Shown: positions 6,184-13,963, numbered from the stretch's first letter. The stretch is 14,871 bases of DNA from Promethearchaeota archaeon (GCA_019057975.1 JAHLWJ010000093.1:1-14871), one strand, 5' to 3'. Notes: generated by a model from the sequence alone, not told the origin. Translations and numbers: made by a program.

Positions 6184-7182
6184 TTATTTATTATTGGAAT
6201 TTGAAATGATAAAATTGCTAAGTTTATCAGAATCATAAAACTCTACTGGAGGTAAAGAAGCAGTAAGTGCTGCAGCAGAAAGAGCTATTTTTGCTCCACT
6301 AGAAACTGGAACTTTTGATGCAAACGATAAGCCTAATGTTGCCATTATCACACTCCCAACTGCCACATAACTCCTAGCAGGTTGTTGTAAGATTGGTTTA
6401 ATCTTTTCCACCTTCTCAAAATTCTTATAAAAAAGATAAGAATCTAATTCTAAATAATTTAATAATACATTTTTACATTTAGATGAGTTTAAAATTCTCT
6501 TCCCTGCTATTATAATACTAGTTTCATTACAACAATCAATTGAAAAGGTTTCTAAAGCTTTTTGAAGGTTCATTTTAATTAAATCCACATCTTCATAAAG
6601 ATAATAATTGGAAATTGTTGGACGAGCAAGAATAGGAATATTTATATAACATTCTTTCAACCTTGATAATAAATTTTGAATAAAAATATCTTTAAATAAC
6701 CCTCCTGTACCATAATCTAAAACTAATATTGAATCAATATCACGAGATCTAGTTTCAATTTTATCATAGAATTTCTCAATTATATTTTCTGAGATTTCAT
6801 TAGTATAATCTGTTTCTAAACGTAAAATTTGTTGATTCAATGCTTTAATGCGGGTAATTTGAGGTGTATTTATACTTTCATCTACTATTATACCTGATGG
6901 ATCAATATTTAGTTCTTTGATATATTTTAAGAAAAAATCCCCTTCAAAATCACTACCAATAACTGTAAAAACTTCTGGTATACCACCTAAAGATTTAATA
7001 TATTGCAATACTAATCCAATAGCACCAATATATGTTTCACTTCTTTCAATTTTTACATTTGGAACTGGAGCATCAGGAGAAATTCTATCAGCATAGCCAA
7101 AAATATATTTATCTACTAAAGCTTCTCCTATAATTAAGACTTTCTTTTGTTTCCATTCTTTAATACTTTCAATCTGAGACAT
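6184..7182 (-). CDS. Degenerate PfkB-family protein related to the heptose kinase domain of RfaE/HldE; probable pseudokinase
   Basis: This 332-residue protein aligns along its length with the kinase domain of RfaE/HldE (D-glycero-beta-D-manno-heptose 7-phosphate kinase). Shared blocks are GEALVDKYIFG (19-29), RISPDAPVPNVK (33-44), TRIKALNQQILRL (110-122) and the DYGTGGL turn (156-162). There is no C-terminal nucleotidyltransferase domain. The catalytic parts have changed. The GGAANVA motif reads IGAIGLV (52-58), losing the Asn. The DPKG-type block reads ARPT (186-189). The GAGD signature, whose Asp is the catalytic base, reads AVGS (274-277). The fold around them is kept, including the long C-terminal helices. 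I infer that sugar phosphorylation is lost and that the protein may bind a sugar phosphate or regulate its neighbours. It lies between the transaldolase and transketolase genes with 21-22 base gaps and is free of stops, so it is maintained rather than decaying. Confidence 0.8.
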   Translation of the reverse strand: MSQIESIKEWKQKKVLIIGEALVDKYIFGYADRISPDAPVPNVKIERSETYIGAIGLVLQYIKSLGGIPEVFTVIGSDFEGDFFLKYIKELNIDPSGIIVDESINTPQITRIKALNQQILRLETDYTNEISENIIEKFYDKIETRSRDIDSILVLDYGTGGLFKDIFIQNLLSRLKECYINIPILARPTISNYYLYEDVDLIKMNLQKALETFSIDCCNETSIIIAGKRILNSSKCKNVLLNYLELDSYLFYKNFEKVEKIKPILQQPARSYVAVGSVIMATLGLSFASKVPVSSGAKIALSAAALTASLPPVEFYDSDKLSNFIISNSNNK

Positions 7183-7204
7183 TGCTATGAATTTGCATTA
7201 TTCT

Positions 7205-7861
7205 TTATCTATTTAATTGATCTTTTAATTTCTTCCAATCTCTTAGAAATGCTTCCAAACCTTTTTCAGTATTTGGGTGAACAAACATTTTTTCTAAAAC
7301 TGAAAATGGAATAGTTGCAATATGTGCTCCCAATTTTGCAGCTTCAACAACATGTCTAGTATTTCTTACAGATGCAACTATTAATTCTGATTTAAAATCA
7401 TAAGCATTTAAAATTTCCATCGATTCCCATAGCATATCAATCTCGTTTTGACCATTATCCATTAACCTTCCAATGAAAGGACTAATATAAGAAGCTCCTG
7501 CTTTTGCTGCTATCAAAACTTGATTTTGAGAGAAAACTAAAGTTACATTTGTTTTAATATTTTCAGCCTCAAGAATTTTTACTGCTTTTATCCCATCCTT
7601 TGTCATCGGAATTTTAATAACAATGTTAGGAGCGATTTTTACCAATTCTCTTGCTTCTTTAACCATTTCCTCCGTTTTTAACCCAATAACTTCAGCACTA
7701 ACGGGACCATCGACAGTTTCACAAATTTTTTTTAATTGTTCTATAGGATCAACCCCTTCTCTTGAAAGTAGGGTAGGATTGGTAGTTACACCATCGATTA
7801 TACCTAGTTCTTGCATTTCTTTTATTTGCTTTAAGTTAGCAGTATCTATAAAAAATTTCAT
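7205..7861 (-). CDS. tal: Transaldolase (short, TalC/MipB-type)
   Basis: This enzyme moves a dihydroxyacetone unit from fructose 6-phosphate to erythrose 4-phosphate, giving sedoheptulose 7-phosphate. The 218-residue length is that of the short subfamily. Seen motifs are MKFFIDTAN (1-9), GVTTNPTLL (24-32), the Schiff-base lysine K83 in [14 protein letters not shown] (105-111) and [10 protein letters not shown] (126-135). The short subfamily also contains fructose 6-phosphate aldolases, which have Gln and Tyr at two active-site positions. Here these are Glu (E57, in SAEV) and Phe (F129, in SPFIGR), the transaldolase state, so true transaldolase is favoured. It lies in the operon between gmhB (45-base gap upstream) and the PfkB-like gene, which fits supply of sedoheptulose 7-phosphate to GmhA. 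Confidence 0.93.
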   Translation of the reverse strand: MKFFIDTANLKQIKEMQELGIIDGVTTNPTLLSREGVDPIEQLKKICETVDGPVSAEVIGLKTEEMVKEARELVKIAPNIVIKIPMTKDGIKAVKILEAENIKTNVTLVFSQNQVLIAAKAGASYISPFIGRLMDNGQNEIDMLWESMEILNAYDFKSELIVASVRNTRHVVEAAKLGAHIATIPFSVLEKMFVHPNTEKGLEAFLRDWKKLKDQLNR

Positions 7862-7906
7862 TCAATTTCACGAGTAAATTTTATTGATTATAATGATAGG
7901 TGGTTA

Positions 7907-8455
7907 TTATATACTTATAGCAAATTCTTTTAAGTTTTTAAATATCATGTCTGGTATTATCAATTGTATTTTTTTTTCTTCTTCTTTTCCATAACCTGTT
8001 AAAACTAAAACAGTTTTGCATCTCACAGCATTACCCGTTTGAATATCATTTAAAGTATCTCCAATCATGTAGGAATTTTTTAAGTCTATATTATGCTGTT
8101 GTTGTGCTTTGAGAATCATACCTGGATTTGGTTTCCTGCAATCACATAGACCAGAATATTCAGGATGGTGAGGACAGTAATAAATAGCATCTAATTCTGT
8201 ATTATTTTGTTTTAAAATGTTTATCATTCTCTCATGAATTTTTTTAAGAGTCTTTTCCGTAAAATAACCTTTTGCAATACCTGCTTGATTACTAATTACA
8301 ATAAGTAAGAAATCTTTCTGTTTAAGAATTTTTAAAGCTTCAATTGAACCCTCAATAAATTCAAAATCATTTGGATCTGATAGATAATTAACTTCTTTAT
8401 TTATCACACCATCTCGATCTAAGAAAATTGCTTTATTTTTTTTTGTTTTTTTCAT
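7907..8455 (-). CDS. gmhB: D-glycero-D-manno-heptose 1,7-bisphosphate 7-phosphatase (HAD family)
   Basis: GmhB removes the 7-phosphate of heptose 1,7-bisphosphate. It is a cytosolic HAD phosphatase of 182 residues, the normal length. The nucleophile and acid/base aspartates are in FLDRDG (D13, D15). SNQ (55-57) is HAD motif II, K108 lies in CRKPNPGM, and GDTLND (132-137) holds the Mg2+ aspartates. The zinc loop typical of GmhB is complete: C94, H96, C104 and C106. GmhB is close to histidinol phosphatase, but the adjacent gmhA, hddA and epimerase genes settle the pathway. The start ATG lies 23 bases inside the end of the epimerase gene, so translation is probably coupled. The anomer it prefers cannot be told from the sequence; the HddA partner implies the alpha form. 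Confidence 0.92.
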   Translation of the reverse strand: MKKTKKNKAIFLDRDGVINKEVNYLSDPNDFEFIEGSIEALKILKQKDFLLIVISNQAGIAKGYFTEKTLKKIHERMINILKQNNTELDAIYYCPHHPEYSGLCDCRKPNPGMILKAQQQHNIDLKNSYMIGDTLNDIQTGNAVRCKTVLVLTGYGKEEEKKIQLIIPDMIFKNLKEFAISI

Positions 8456-9080
8456 CGGATTCTTTAAGTAATTTGATTATTTGATTAGGATCCTCGGCTT
8501 TTAAAATTGCACTTGCACTAGTTAAAATATCCACATTTATCAATTTAGCATTTTCAGGATTTATGCCGCCATCAACATCAATTTCAAAATTCAAAATATT
8601 TTGATGCCTATAAGCATATAATAGATTTATTTTATCTGGAGTTTCCCATATAAATTCTTGTCCAGAATATCCAGGATTAACAGACATAATTAAAACAAGA
8701 TCAATTTTATTTAAGTATGGTATTATTTTTAGAAGAGTTGTATCAGGACTTATAGCAATTCCAACTTTTTTATCGAGTTTTTTAATTTTATTAATGATAT
8801 TTTCGATATCTCCTCCCGACTCATAATGAAAAACAAAGATGTCAGTATATTTAATGACTTTATCTATATAATTAAGGGGATTCTTAACCATAAAATGACC
8901 GATTATTGGTATATCATAGTTCTCTTTTAGAATTTTAAAGATATTTAAGTAGTTTTGTTTATTTTCAACAAATTTTCCATCCATTACATCAACATGGACA
9001 TAATCAAGCCCTTTTAAACCTTTAATTATATCTGGGTCGAAATCTTCCGTTGCATGTAATGAGACCGCGACTTTCTTCAT
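8433..9080 (-). CDS. rpe: Ribulose-phosphate 3-epimerase
   Basis: This TIM-barrel enzyme interconverts ribulose 5-phosphate and xylulose 5-phosphate. The length (215 residues) is normal. The metal ligands and catalytic aspartates are visible: H29 and D31 in HVDVMDGKF, H62 in GHFMV, and D170 in IDVDGGINPENA. MSVNPGYSGQEF (132-143) is the family phosphate-side loop. Small departures are the N-terminal AVSLHATEDFD in place of the usual PSILSADF, and HFMV for HLMV, so altered substrate range is possible though the catalytic set is intact. It follows gmhA by 9 bases and overlaps gmhB by 23. In the operon it links transketolase-made xylulose 5-phosphate to the pentose pool, pulling the flow toward sedoheptulose 7-phosphate. 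Confidence 0.9.
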   Translation of the reverse strand: MKKVAVSLHATEDFDPDIIKGLKGLDYVHVDVMDGKFVENKQNYLNIFKILKENYDIPIIGHFMVKNPLNYIDKVIKYTDIFVFHYESGGDIENIINKIKKLDKKVGIAISPDTTLLKIIPYLNKIDLVLIMSVNPGYSGQEFIWETPDKINLLYAYRHQNILNFEIDVDGGINPENAKLINVDILTSASAILKAEDPNQIIKLLKESDEKNKKK

Positions 9081-9089
9081 TAAAATCAG

Positions 9090-9665
9090 CTATTCAAAGA
9101 GTTCACTTTCCACTAAATAGCAAATAATATGTCCAACCGTTATATGACACTCTTGAATTCTTGGAGTATCAGTCGAAGGCATTTTGAGACAATAATCTAC
9201 AATTTCTTCAATTTTGTTTTGTGTTTGACCTGTCATTCCGACAGTTATTGCACCCTTTTCTTTAGCTTTCGCTAACCCTTTAATTACATTTGGAGAGTTT
9301 CCTGAAGTACTTATCCCAATAGCTATATCTCCTTCTTCTACAAAAGCATTAACTTGGCGTTCGAAAATTAAATCATAACCATAGTCATTAGCAATAGCAG
9401 TAACGGAAGATGTGTTTGTATGAAAGGCTAAGGAGGGAAGCGATTCACGGTTTTTGTAGAATTTACCAACAAATTCGGCAGCTATATGTTGAGCATCTGC
9501 AGCACTACCTCCATTTCCAAAAAGGACAACTTTCTTTTTATTTCGATATGCTTTAATTATTTCTTCAGAAACCTTTCTAATTTGAGGAGCTAAATTCTTA
9601 ATTGCTTCTTTAACTTTAATGTTTTCATTTAAAATTGAAATAATTTTATCTTCCATAATTTTCAC
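9090..9665 (-). CDS. gmhA: Sedoheptulose 7-phosphate isomerase (phosphoheptose isomerase)
   Basis: GmhA converts sedoheptulose 7-phosphate to D-glycero-D-manno-heptose 7-phosphate, the committed step of heptose synthesis. It is a single SIS domain of 191 residues, close to the 192 of the E. coli enzyme. GNGGSAADAQHIAAEF (50-65) and STSGNSPNV (119-127) bind the phosphate. The zinc and catalytic residues correspond to H60, E64, Q171 and H179 (the last two in IQECHITVGH). It is the second gene of the operon, 28 bases after the kinase gene. SIS proteins include other isomerases and DiaA, but the complete metal set and the gmhB and hddA neighbours make GmhA the clear choice. Confidence 0.95.
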   Translation of the reverse strand: MKIMEDKIISILNENIKVKEAIKNLAPQIRKVSEEIIKAYRNKKKVVLFGNGGSAADAQHIAAEFVGKFYKNRESLPSLAFHTNTSSVTAIANDYGYDLIFERQVNAFVEEGDIAIGISTSGNSPNVIKGLAKAKEKGAITVGMTGQTQNKIEEIVDYCLKMPSTDTPRIQECHITVGHIICYLVESELFE

Positions 9666-9693
9666 TTTAATTTTTTAATTTTTAATATTCTTA

Positions 9694-10704
9694 TTAATTA
9701 ATTTCCCAAACTTCAAGACCTTTTGGATTGAAATGAAAATTAACAATTTTTCCTCCAATTTTCTCTAATTCTTGAATAACTCTGTGCTTTTTATTAGGTT
9801 CTGAAAATAATAATAAATGTCCTCCTCCGCCAGCACCTAATAATTTTCCTCCAAGAACTCCAAACTTTCTTGAAGTTAAATAGAAGTTTTCTATCTCTTT
9901 ATTTGAAATTTTTGAGCTTAAACTCTTTTTTGCTAACCAACCTTTATGTAAAAGTTCACCAAATTCGTTTAATCGACTAATATCATTAGATTCAACAATA
10001 TTCCTCATTGAATGTGCCACATCCTTCAAACTTTGCATAGCTTCCATGTATGATTTTTTTTCAATTTCGTAGCCTTTTAAAACTTCATCTTGAATATCGG
10101 AAGAAAAATGTGATCCTCCAACATAACATAAAATTAAACGATATTGTAATTCATTTACTATTTCATCTGTTTTCTTTATAGGGGTTACCTTTACAAAATT
10201 AGTGAATTCAATAAAATTAAATCCACCATAAGCAGCAGCAAATTGATCTTGATAACCACCCTTCTGTTCTAATTCGATTCGTTCGATATCATAAGCTTTT
10301 TGAGCGATATCGTGTTCCGATAATCCAAAATTATAATAAACGTTAAATGCACCTATTAGTGCAACCGATAATGAGGAGGATCCTCCCATACCTGAACCTG
10401 CGGGAAGTTCTGAATAAGTTGTAATATTAAATCCATCTTTAATTTCCAAGACATTCACAATTCCTTTGAATATTTCGAAATCTGTAGAATAATCTTTATC
10501 ACCTATATTAAAAACCAACTCTTGATTATAATTTAATGAAAAGATCCGGATTTTTTTATCATCCCTGGGTTCTATCGTAACATATACATGGCGATCAATA
10601 GCTGTGCTTATTACACAACCACCATATTCTATACAGTAGGGTGCCATATCGGTACCCCCTCCTCCAAAACTGACCCGGAAAGGGGCTTTTGAACGTACTA
10701 TCAT
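9694..10704 (-). CDS. hddA: GHMP kinase, D-glycero-D-manno-heptose 7-phosphate kinase (HddA-like)
   Basis: HddA phosphorylates D-glycero-D-manno-heptose 7-phosphate at C1, giving the alpha-1,7-bisphosphate used on the GDP-heptose route. The 336-residue protein has the family start KAPFRVSFGGGGTD (6-19). The ATP-binding GHMP motif is LPAGSGMGGSSSL (100-112), and the C-terminal glycine motif is KLLGAGGGG (287-295). The N-terminal block with its run of glycines followed by TD is shared with HddA and fucose kinase-like enzymes; gmhA directly downstream favours HddA. It is the first gene of the eight-gene operon, so the promoter should lie in 10705-10987. The ATG at 10704-10702 is right before the motif, as in relatives. 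The substrate is inferred from context rather than proven. Confidence 0.88.
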   Translation of the reverse strand: MIVRSKAPFRVSFGGGGTDMAPYCIEYGGCVISTAIDRHVYVTIEPRDDKKIRIFSLNYNQELVFNIGDKDYSTDFEIFKGIVNVLEIKDGFNITTYSELPAGSGMGGSSSLSVALIGAFNVYYNFGLSEHDIAQKAYDIERIELEQKGGYQDQFAAAYGGFNFIEFTNFVKVTPIKKTDEIVNELQYRLILCYVGGSHFSSDIQDEVLKGYEIEKKSYMEAMQSLKDVAHSMRNIVESNDISRLNEFGELLHKGWLAKKSLSSKISNKEIENFYLTSRKFGVLGGKLLGAGGGGHLLLFSEPNKKHRVIQELEKIGGKIVNFHFNPKGLEVWEIN

Positions 10705-10808
10705 ATAAAATATTATCTTAAATTAAGTCTCAATATCAAATTGATTTCATACTAAATCATTAAAAAATTTGATTGTTATTTAATAGTTTATATTAAAATT
10801 TTGCAGGA

Positions 10809-10900
10809 ATTGACATTTCGAGTCTCATTGAAAAATAGTTAATAAATAGAGAATTACTATATTCCTTGTTTTAAATCTATCGAAAAATCGAAATGGGAAT
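10809..10900. repeat. Imperfect inverted repeat in the divergent region between hddA and the glycosyltransferase
   Basis: ATTGACATTTCGA (10809-10821) and TCGAAATGGGAAT (10888-10900) match as inverted arms at 11 of 13 positions, 66 bases apart. A further TCGA lies at 10879-10882, just before the second arm. The 283-base gap 10705-10987 holds no gene that I can find and should carry both promoters. The arms could be paired regulator sites, but they may be chance. Confidence 0.3.
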
Positions 10901-10949
10901 ATACATCTTAAAAATTCAAATAAAGTTTAAGCACAAATAACATAAAATT

Positions 10950-10958
10950 TTTATAAAA
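10950..10958 (+). promoter_or_regulatory. TATA box of the GT4 glycosyltransferase gene
   Basis: TTTATAAAA lies 30-38 bases before the ATG at 10988. With archaeal spacing of about 25 bases, transcription would begin within about 10 nt of the ATG, so the mRNA is probably nearly leaderless. Confidence 0.5.
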
Positions 10959-10987
10959 ATCAATCAAACTAAGGAATTGTATATATA

Positions 10988-12097
10988 ATGGAAAAACTTA
11001 ATATCATTCTTGTAACTTTAACATTTGCTCCTGATACTCAAGATGGGGCAGCAAAATTCTTCACAGGAATCTATAATTACTTAAAAAATCAAGGTCATAA
11101 TGTAAAAGTTATAACTGGAAAATGGAATATTAAACTTTCAGATCCTAATATCATTCAGCTAAATATAATTCCGAAACGATTTTTGTGGTTCCCCCAATTT
11201 AATCTTAGTTCGGTTAAATATCTGAGAACACAAGAATTTGACATAATACATGGAAATAGTCCTAAAGGAATATTACCAATTATATTATCAAATCAAAAGC
11301 GATTCATATCTACAATTCATGATTTAGGACCATTTGAGACGAGTTTTACCAGAATTCCAATTGAAAAATTTATAATTAAACTTGCAGTTGAGAGATCTAC
11401 CTATATTACAACTTGTTCTGATTTTATAAGAAAAGAAATAAAGGATTATATTCCTAAAGTAGACATTAATACCATCTTTAATCTCTATTCAGCAATAGAG
11501 GATAAATATAAACCACGCCCTCTAGAAGCACAAAAATTAAAACAGCAATTACAAATCGAAGGTCCCATAATTTTATATATCGGGCGAATAGCAAAATACA
11601 AAGGAGTTGACAATATTATAAAGGCTTATAAGATAGCAAAGAAAGAAATTCCTAACCTCAATTTAGTTATGGGTGGTAAACCAGATTTTTATATGGAAAA
11701 AATCTACCAAGAGTGGAAACAGAAATATAAGGATATCCATTTTGTAGGATTTGTATCTGAAAAGGAAATTCCCGTTTATTATTCAATGGGAGATGTTTTT
11801 GTAACATACTCTTATGCATCAGAAGGATTTGGTCTAACTCCGATCGAAGCAATCGCATGTGGAACTCCTGTAATTTGCTCCTCTATGATTGCCTATAAAG
11901 AAGTATTACAAAATAATGCTATTTTTGTTCCTCCAAGGAATTCACAACAATTAGCCAAAGAAATCGTAAGCCTATTAAAAGATGATTCAAAAAGGGAAGC
12001 ACTCATAAAAAAAGCTCAAAATTTTATAAAAAGATACTCTTGGGATTCAGTAGGGCAAAAGCTTGAAAAAATATATTATAAGTTTTTAGATTATTAA
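10988..12097 (+). CDS. GT4-family glycosyltransferase
   Basis: This is a GT-B fold, retaining glycosyltransferase of 369 residues, a normal length. The N-terminal acceptor domain starts with NIILVTLTFAPDTQDGAAK, the usual first strand and glycine-containing loop. The C-terminal donor domain begins near LYIGRIAKYKGVDNIIKA (197-214). The EX7E signature is SEGFGLTPIEAIACGTPVI (278-296), with E279 and E287 as key residues. There is no signal peptide or membrane anchor, so it probably acts at the cytoplasmic side of the membrane. Sugar donor and acceptor cannot be told from the sequence. It is divergent from the heptose operon, so use of a heptose donor is possible but only inferred. The 3' end is 20 bases from the convergent DUF354 gene. 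Confidence 0.92.
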   Translation: MEKLNIILVTLTFAPDTQDGAAKFFTGIYNYLKNQGHNVKVITGKWNIKLSDPNIIQLNIIPKRFLWFPQFNLSSVKYLRTQEFDIIHGNSPKGILPIILSNQKRFISTIHDLGPFETSFTRIPIEKFIIKLAVERSTYITTCSDFIRKEIKDYIPKVDINTIFNLYSAIEDKYKPRPLEAQKLKQQLQIEGPIILYIGRIAKYKGVDNIIKAYKIAKKEIPNLNLVMGGKPDFYMEKIYQEWKQKYKDIHFVGFVSEKEIPVYYSMGDVFVTYSYASEGFGLTPIEAIACGTPVICSSMIAYKEVLQNNAIFVPPRNSQQLAKEIVSLLKDDSKREALIKKAQNFIKRYSWDSVGQKLEKIYYKFLDY

Positions 12098-12117
12098 GGT
12101 CCTGCTCTCTCACTAAT

Positions 12118-13242
12118 TTAAAAGTTATTCTGCTTTAATTTACTTAATTTATTCTTGACAAAATTAAAGCAAATATCTATGGGATTCTCAAATTGGCTGA
12201 TCTTTTCTTTGAATGAGCTAAGTTTAAACCTATTAGGTGAGAGTCCTTGAGCTAATATTTTATTTGCTCTTTCAATTATTTCATCAGAGCTTCTAATGTG
12301 TTCTAAAGGAAATCCGTTCTTTATTAAAAATTTCTCTTGAGGTGCAGAATCGCCTGGAAAAAACTCTATGCTTGGAACATTCAATAGGCTTGATTCTCTT
12401 ACGATTGTCCCACCGCCACTAATAATTAGAGATCCATAGAAACATAAATCAACTATATTCGGTAAGTATTGAGTAATTATGATATTTTTTTCTTTCCTTA
12501 ATTCTTTTAATTTTTTCAAAAGAAATCCTTTTTGCTTTTCAGATCGAACTAAAAGGATATATTTATGATTAGGGAATTCTTTATAAATTGATGGGAGAAA
12601 TTTGCTAATCAATGTCTCATCGGGTTTAAGTTTATCAATAAAATAACTGGCATGGGCAGGTTCACTTCTTATTAGAAGAAAGTTACCTTTTTCTAAATTA
12701 AACTTATCAAGGACATCTGGATTGGGATTATACTCTGAGAGCCAAGCAATTTCATCTAAACCATTATAACGAATAATTTTCTCTGGATCAGCATGAAGAT
12801 TAATATAATGTTCTATAGGGATACATTCCGGAGTTATAATATTATCTATGAAGGGATGAATTAATTTGCAGACAGGTTCATTGCGTGGCTCATCATTTAT
12901 AGCAATTGAAGGGATCTGTAAACCGTATGCTATTCGTGTTCCTTCTATGGATAAAAATGTTACAAAATAATCGGGTGAAAATGTTTTAACTAGAGGAAGA
13001 AGAGCTTTCAATCGATCAATATAAGTCTCTAATTTATTCTCTAATTTTTCCCCACCATGTTTGCCAATCCTCTTATAAATTGTACCATAATCCTCTAAAA
13101 TTTGATATGTTGAATCATAGTCTCTTGCTGTTATTAAAAGATCAGATTCTTCATTTTCAAATCTCTTAATTAAAGAATGAAACATAACAGCAGTTTTAGG
13201 TTGCTCGATATCTATCCAAATTTTCTTCTTTAAAAGGCTCAT
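12118..13242 (-). CDS. DUF354 family protein, GT-B fold (glycosyltransferase or epimerase-like)
   Basis: DUF354 proteins are archaeal and bacterial GT-B-type proteins of about 340-380 residues, distantly related to UDP-GlcNAc 2-epimerases and glycosyltransferases; this one has 374. Visible family blocks are KIWIDIEQPKTAVMFHSLI (7-25), YKRIGKHGGEKLENKL near residues 56-71, SPDYFVTFLSIEGTRIAYGL (89-108), YNGLDEIAWL, and the C-terminal nucleotide-sugar type loop SGGGTIVRESSLLNVPSI. No catalytic chemistry has been settled for the family as far as I know. It has its own 124-base upstream gap and sits beside the GT4 gene, which suggests a role in glycan or surface-polymer synthesis. Confidence 0.85.
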   Translation of the reverse strand: MSLLKKKIWIDIEQPKTAVMFHSLIKRFENEESDLLITARDYDSTYQILEDYGTIYKRIGKHGGEKLENKLETYIDRLKALLPLVKTFSPDYFVTFLSIEGTRIAYGLQIPSIAINDEPRNEPVCKLIHPFIDNIITPECIPIEHYINLHADPEKIIRYNGLDEIAWLSEYNPNPDVLDKFNLEKGNFLLIRSEPAHASYFIDKLKPDETLISKFLPSIYKEFPNHKYILLVRSEKQKGFLLKKLKELRKEKNIIITQYLPNIVDLCFYGSLIISGGGTIVRESSLLNVPSIEFFPGDSAPQEKFLIKNGFPLEHIRSSDEIIERANKILAQGLSPNRFKLSSFKEKISQFENPIDICFNFVKNKLSKLKQNNF

Positions 13243-13366
13243 TTTTTACTACTAAAATCTTAAAAAATTATTTGTTTCATAAAAGAATAGAATATTCATT
13301 AGAAATTTTGACGGTTTATAGGATTTTCTAATAATTTTTTTTCTCGAGCTTATTTTAAGGTAATTT

Positions 13367-13660
13367 TTATTTCCAGCAAATACATGGATTTGATTTGCAT
13401 TTTATACACATATTAGGATATTTTTTAAATAAAGCATTTTCGAGGTCAATATCTAATAAATTTGCTAAGGAAGTTGTCCAGGCAAAAATGTCTGCTAATT
13501 CTTCTGACACTTTATTGGTATCAATTTCTTGACTCTTTAAAATATGTGCTAATTCCCCAAATTCTTCTACTAACCAAATAAAAGTATTTTTTATACCTCT
13601 TATTTGATCCTGTTCAAAATAAAGGTTTTTAATTAGCTTCTGAAATTCTGATATTTTCAT
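13367..13660 (-). CDS. MazG-like nucleotide pyrophosphohydrolase with a C-terminal cysteine cluster
   Basis: All-alpha NTP pyrophosphohydrolases of this type hydrolyse nucleoside triphosphates to monophosphates, often to clear non-canonical nucleotides. The 97-residue length fits a single MazG-type domain. The Mg2+ signature EXXE-EXXD is visible as E33-E36 (EEFGEL) and E54-D57 (EELADI), with hydrophobic helices between. The C-terminus carries C85, C88, C93 and C95 (CIKCKSNPCIC), likely a zinc knuckle; cysteine tails of this kind occur in some archaeal members. It shares orientation with Sec61-beta, 41 bases downstream of that gene, so co-transcription is possible. The preceding 13243-13366 gap holds nothing I can recognise. 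Confidence 0.88.
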   Translation of the reverse strand: MKISEFQKLIKNLYFEQDQIRGIKNTFIWLVEEFGELAHILKSQEIDTNKVSEELADIFAWTTSLANLLDIDLENALFKKYPNMCIKCKSNPCICWK

Positions 13661-13701
13661 TTAAGATAAGTAAGAATTTAAATTAATTATAAATTAACTG
13701 A

Positions 13702-13923
13702 TTAACCCCCACCAGGTGTAAAGAGCCAGTTGAAAATTCCCACGTGTGCTAAGATCACTAACATTATTAATGTAATAGACAAAATAATTGTACTTATTGG
13801 TCCAACTTTGATACCAATTGAACTATCTTCAAAGAATCTCATTAATCCTGCACCTCCCATAGGCATAGGAGAACTTCCACTTCTTCTTTTCTTGCGTTTA
13901 GATTGAGTACGACTAGTTGACAT
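13702..13923 (-). CDS. sec61b: Preprotein translocase subunit Sec61-beta
   Basis: Sec61-beta is the small tail-anchored subunit of the archaeal/eukaryotic SecYE-beta protein channel. The 73-residue protein has a basic, Ser-rich cytosolic N-terminus (SKRKKRRSGS), then the conserved MGGAGLMRFFEDSSIGIKVG (22-41) leading into one membrane helix at about residues 42-62, with a short outer tail. The GL-RFF and GIKVGP elements are diagnostic, and the length is slightly above the typical archaeal 50-60 residues. It is divergent from the ribophorin I-like gene with 148 bases between them. A TATA-like element at 13954-13963 leaves a leader of about 10 nt. Confidence 0.93.
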   Translation of the reverse strand: MSTSRTQSKRKKRRSGSSPMPMGGAGLMRFFEDSSIGIKVGPISTIILSITLIMLVILAHVGIFNWLFTPGGG

Positions 13924-13953
13924 AATAAAAAAATCTCTTTAGAATAATAATGT

Positions 13954-13963
13954 GTATAAATAA
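13954..13963 (-). promoter_or_regulatory. TATA box of the Sec61-beta gene
   Basis: TTATTTATAC on the minus strand lies 31-40 bases before the ATG (13923), the expected archaeal spacing for a short leader. Confidence 0.45.

Noticed and set aside
8433..8455. Fusion of the epimerase and GmhB genes
   Set aside because: The 23-base overlap is in different frames and each protein has complete ends.
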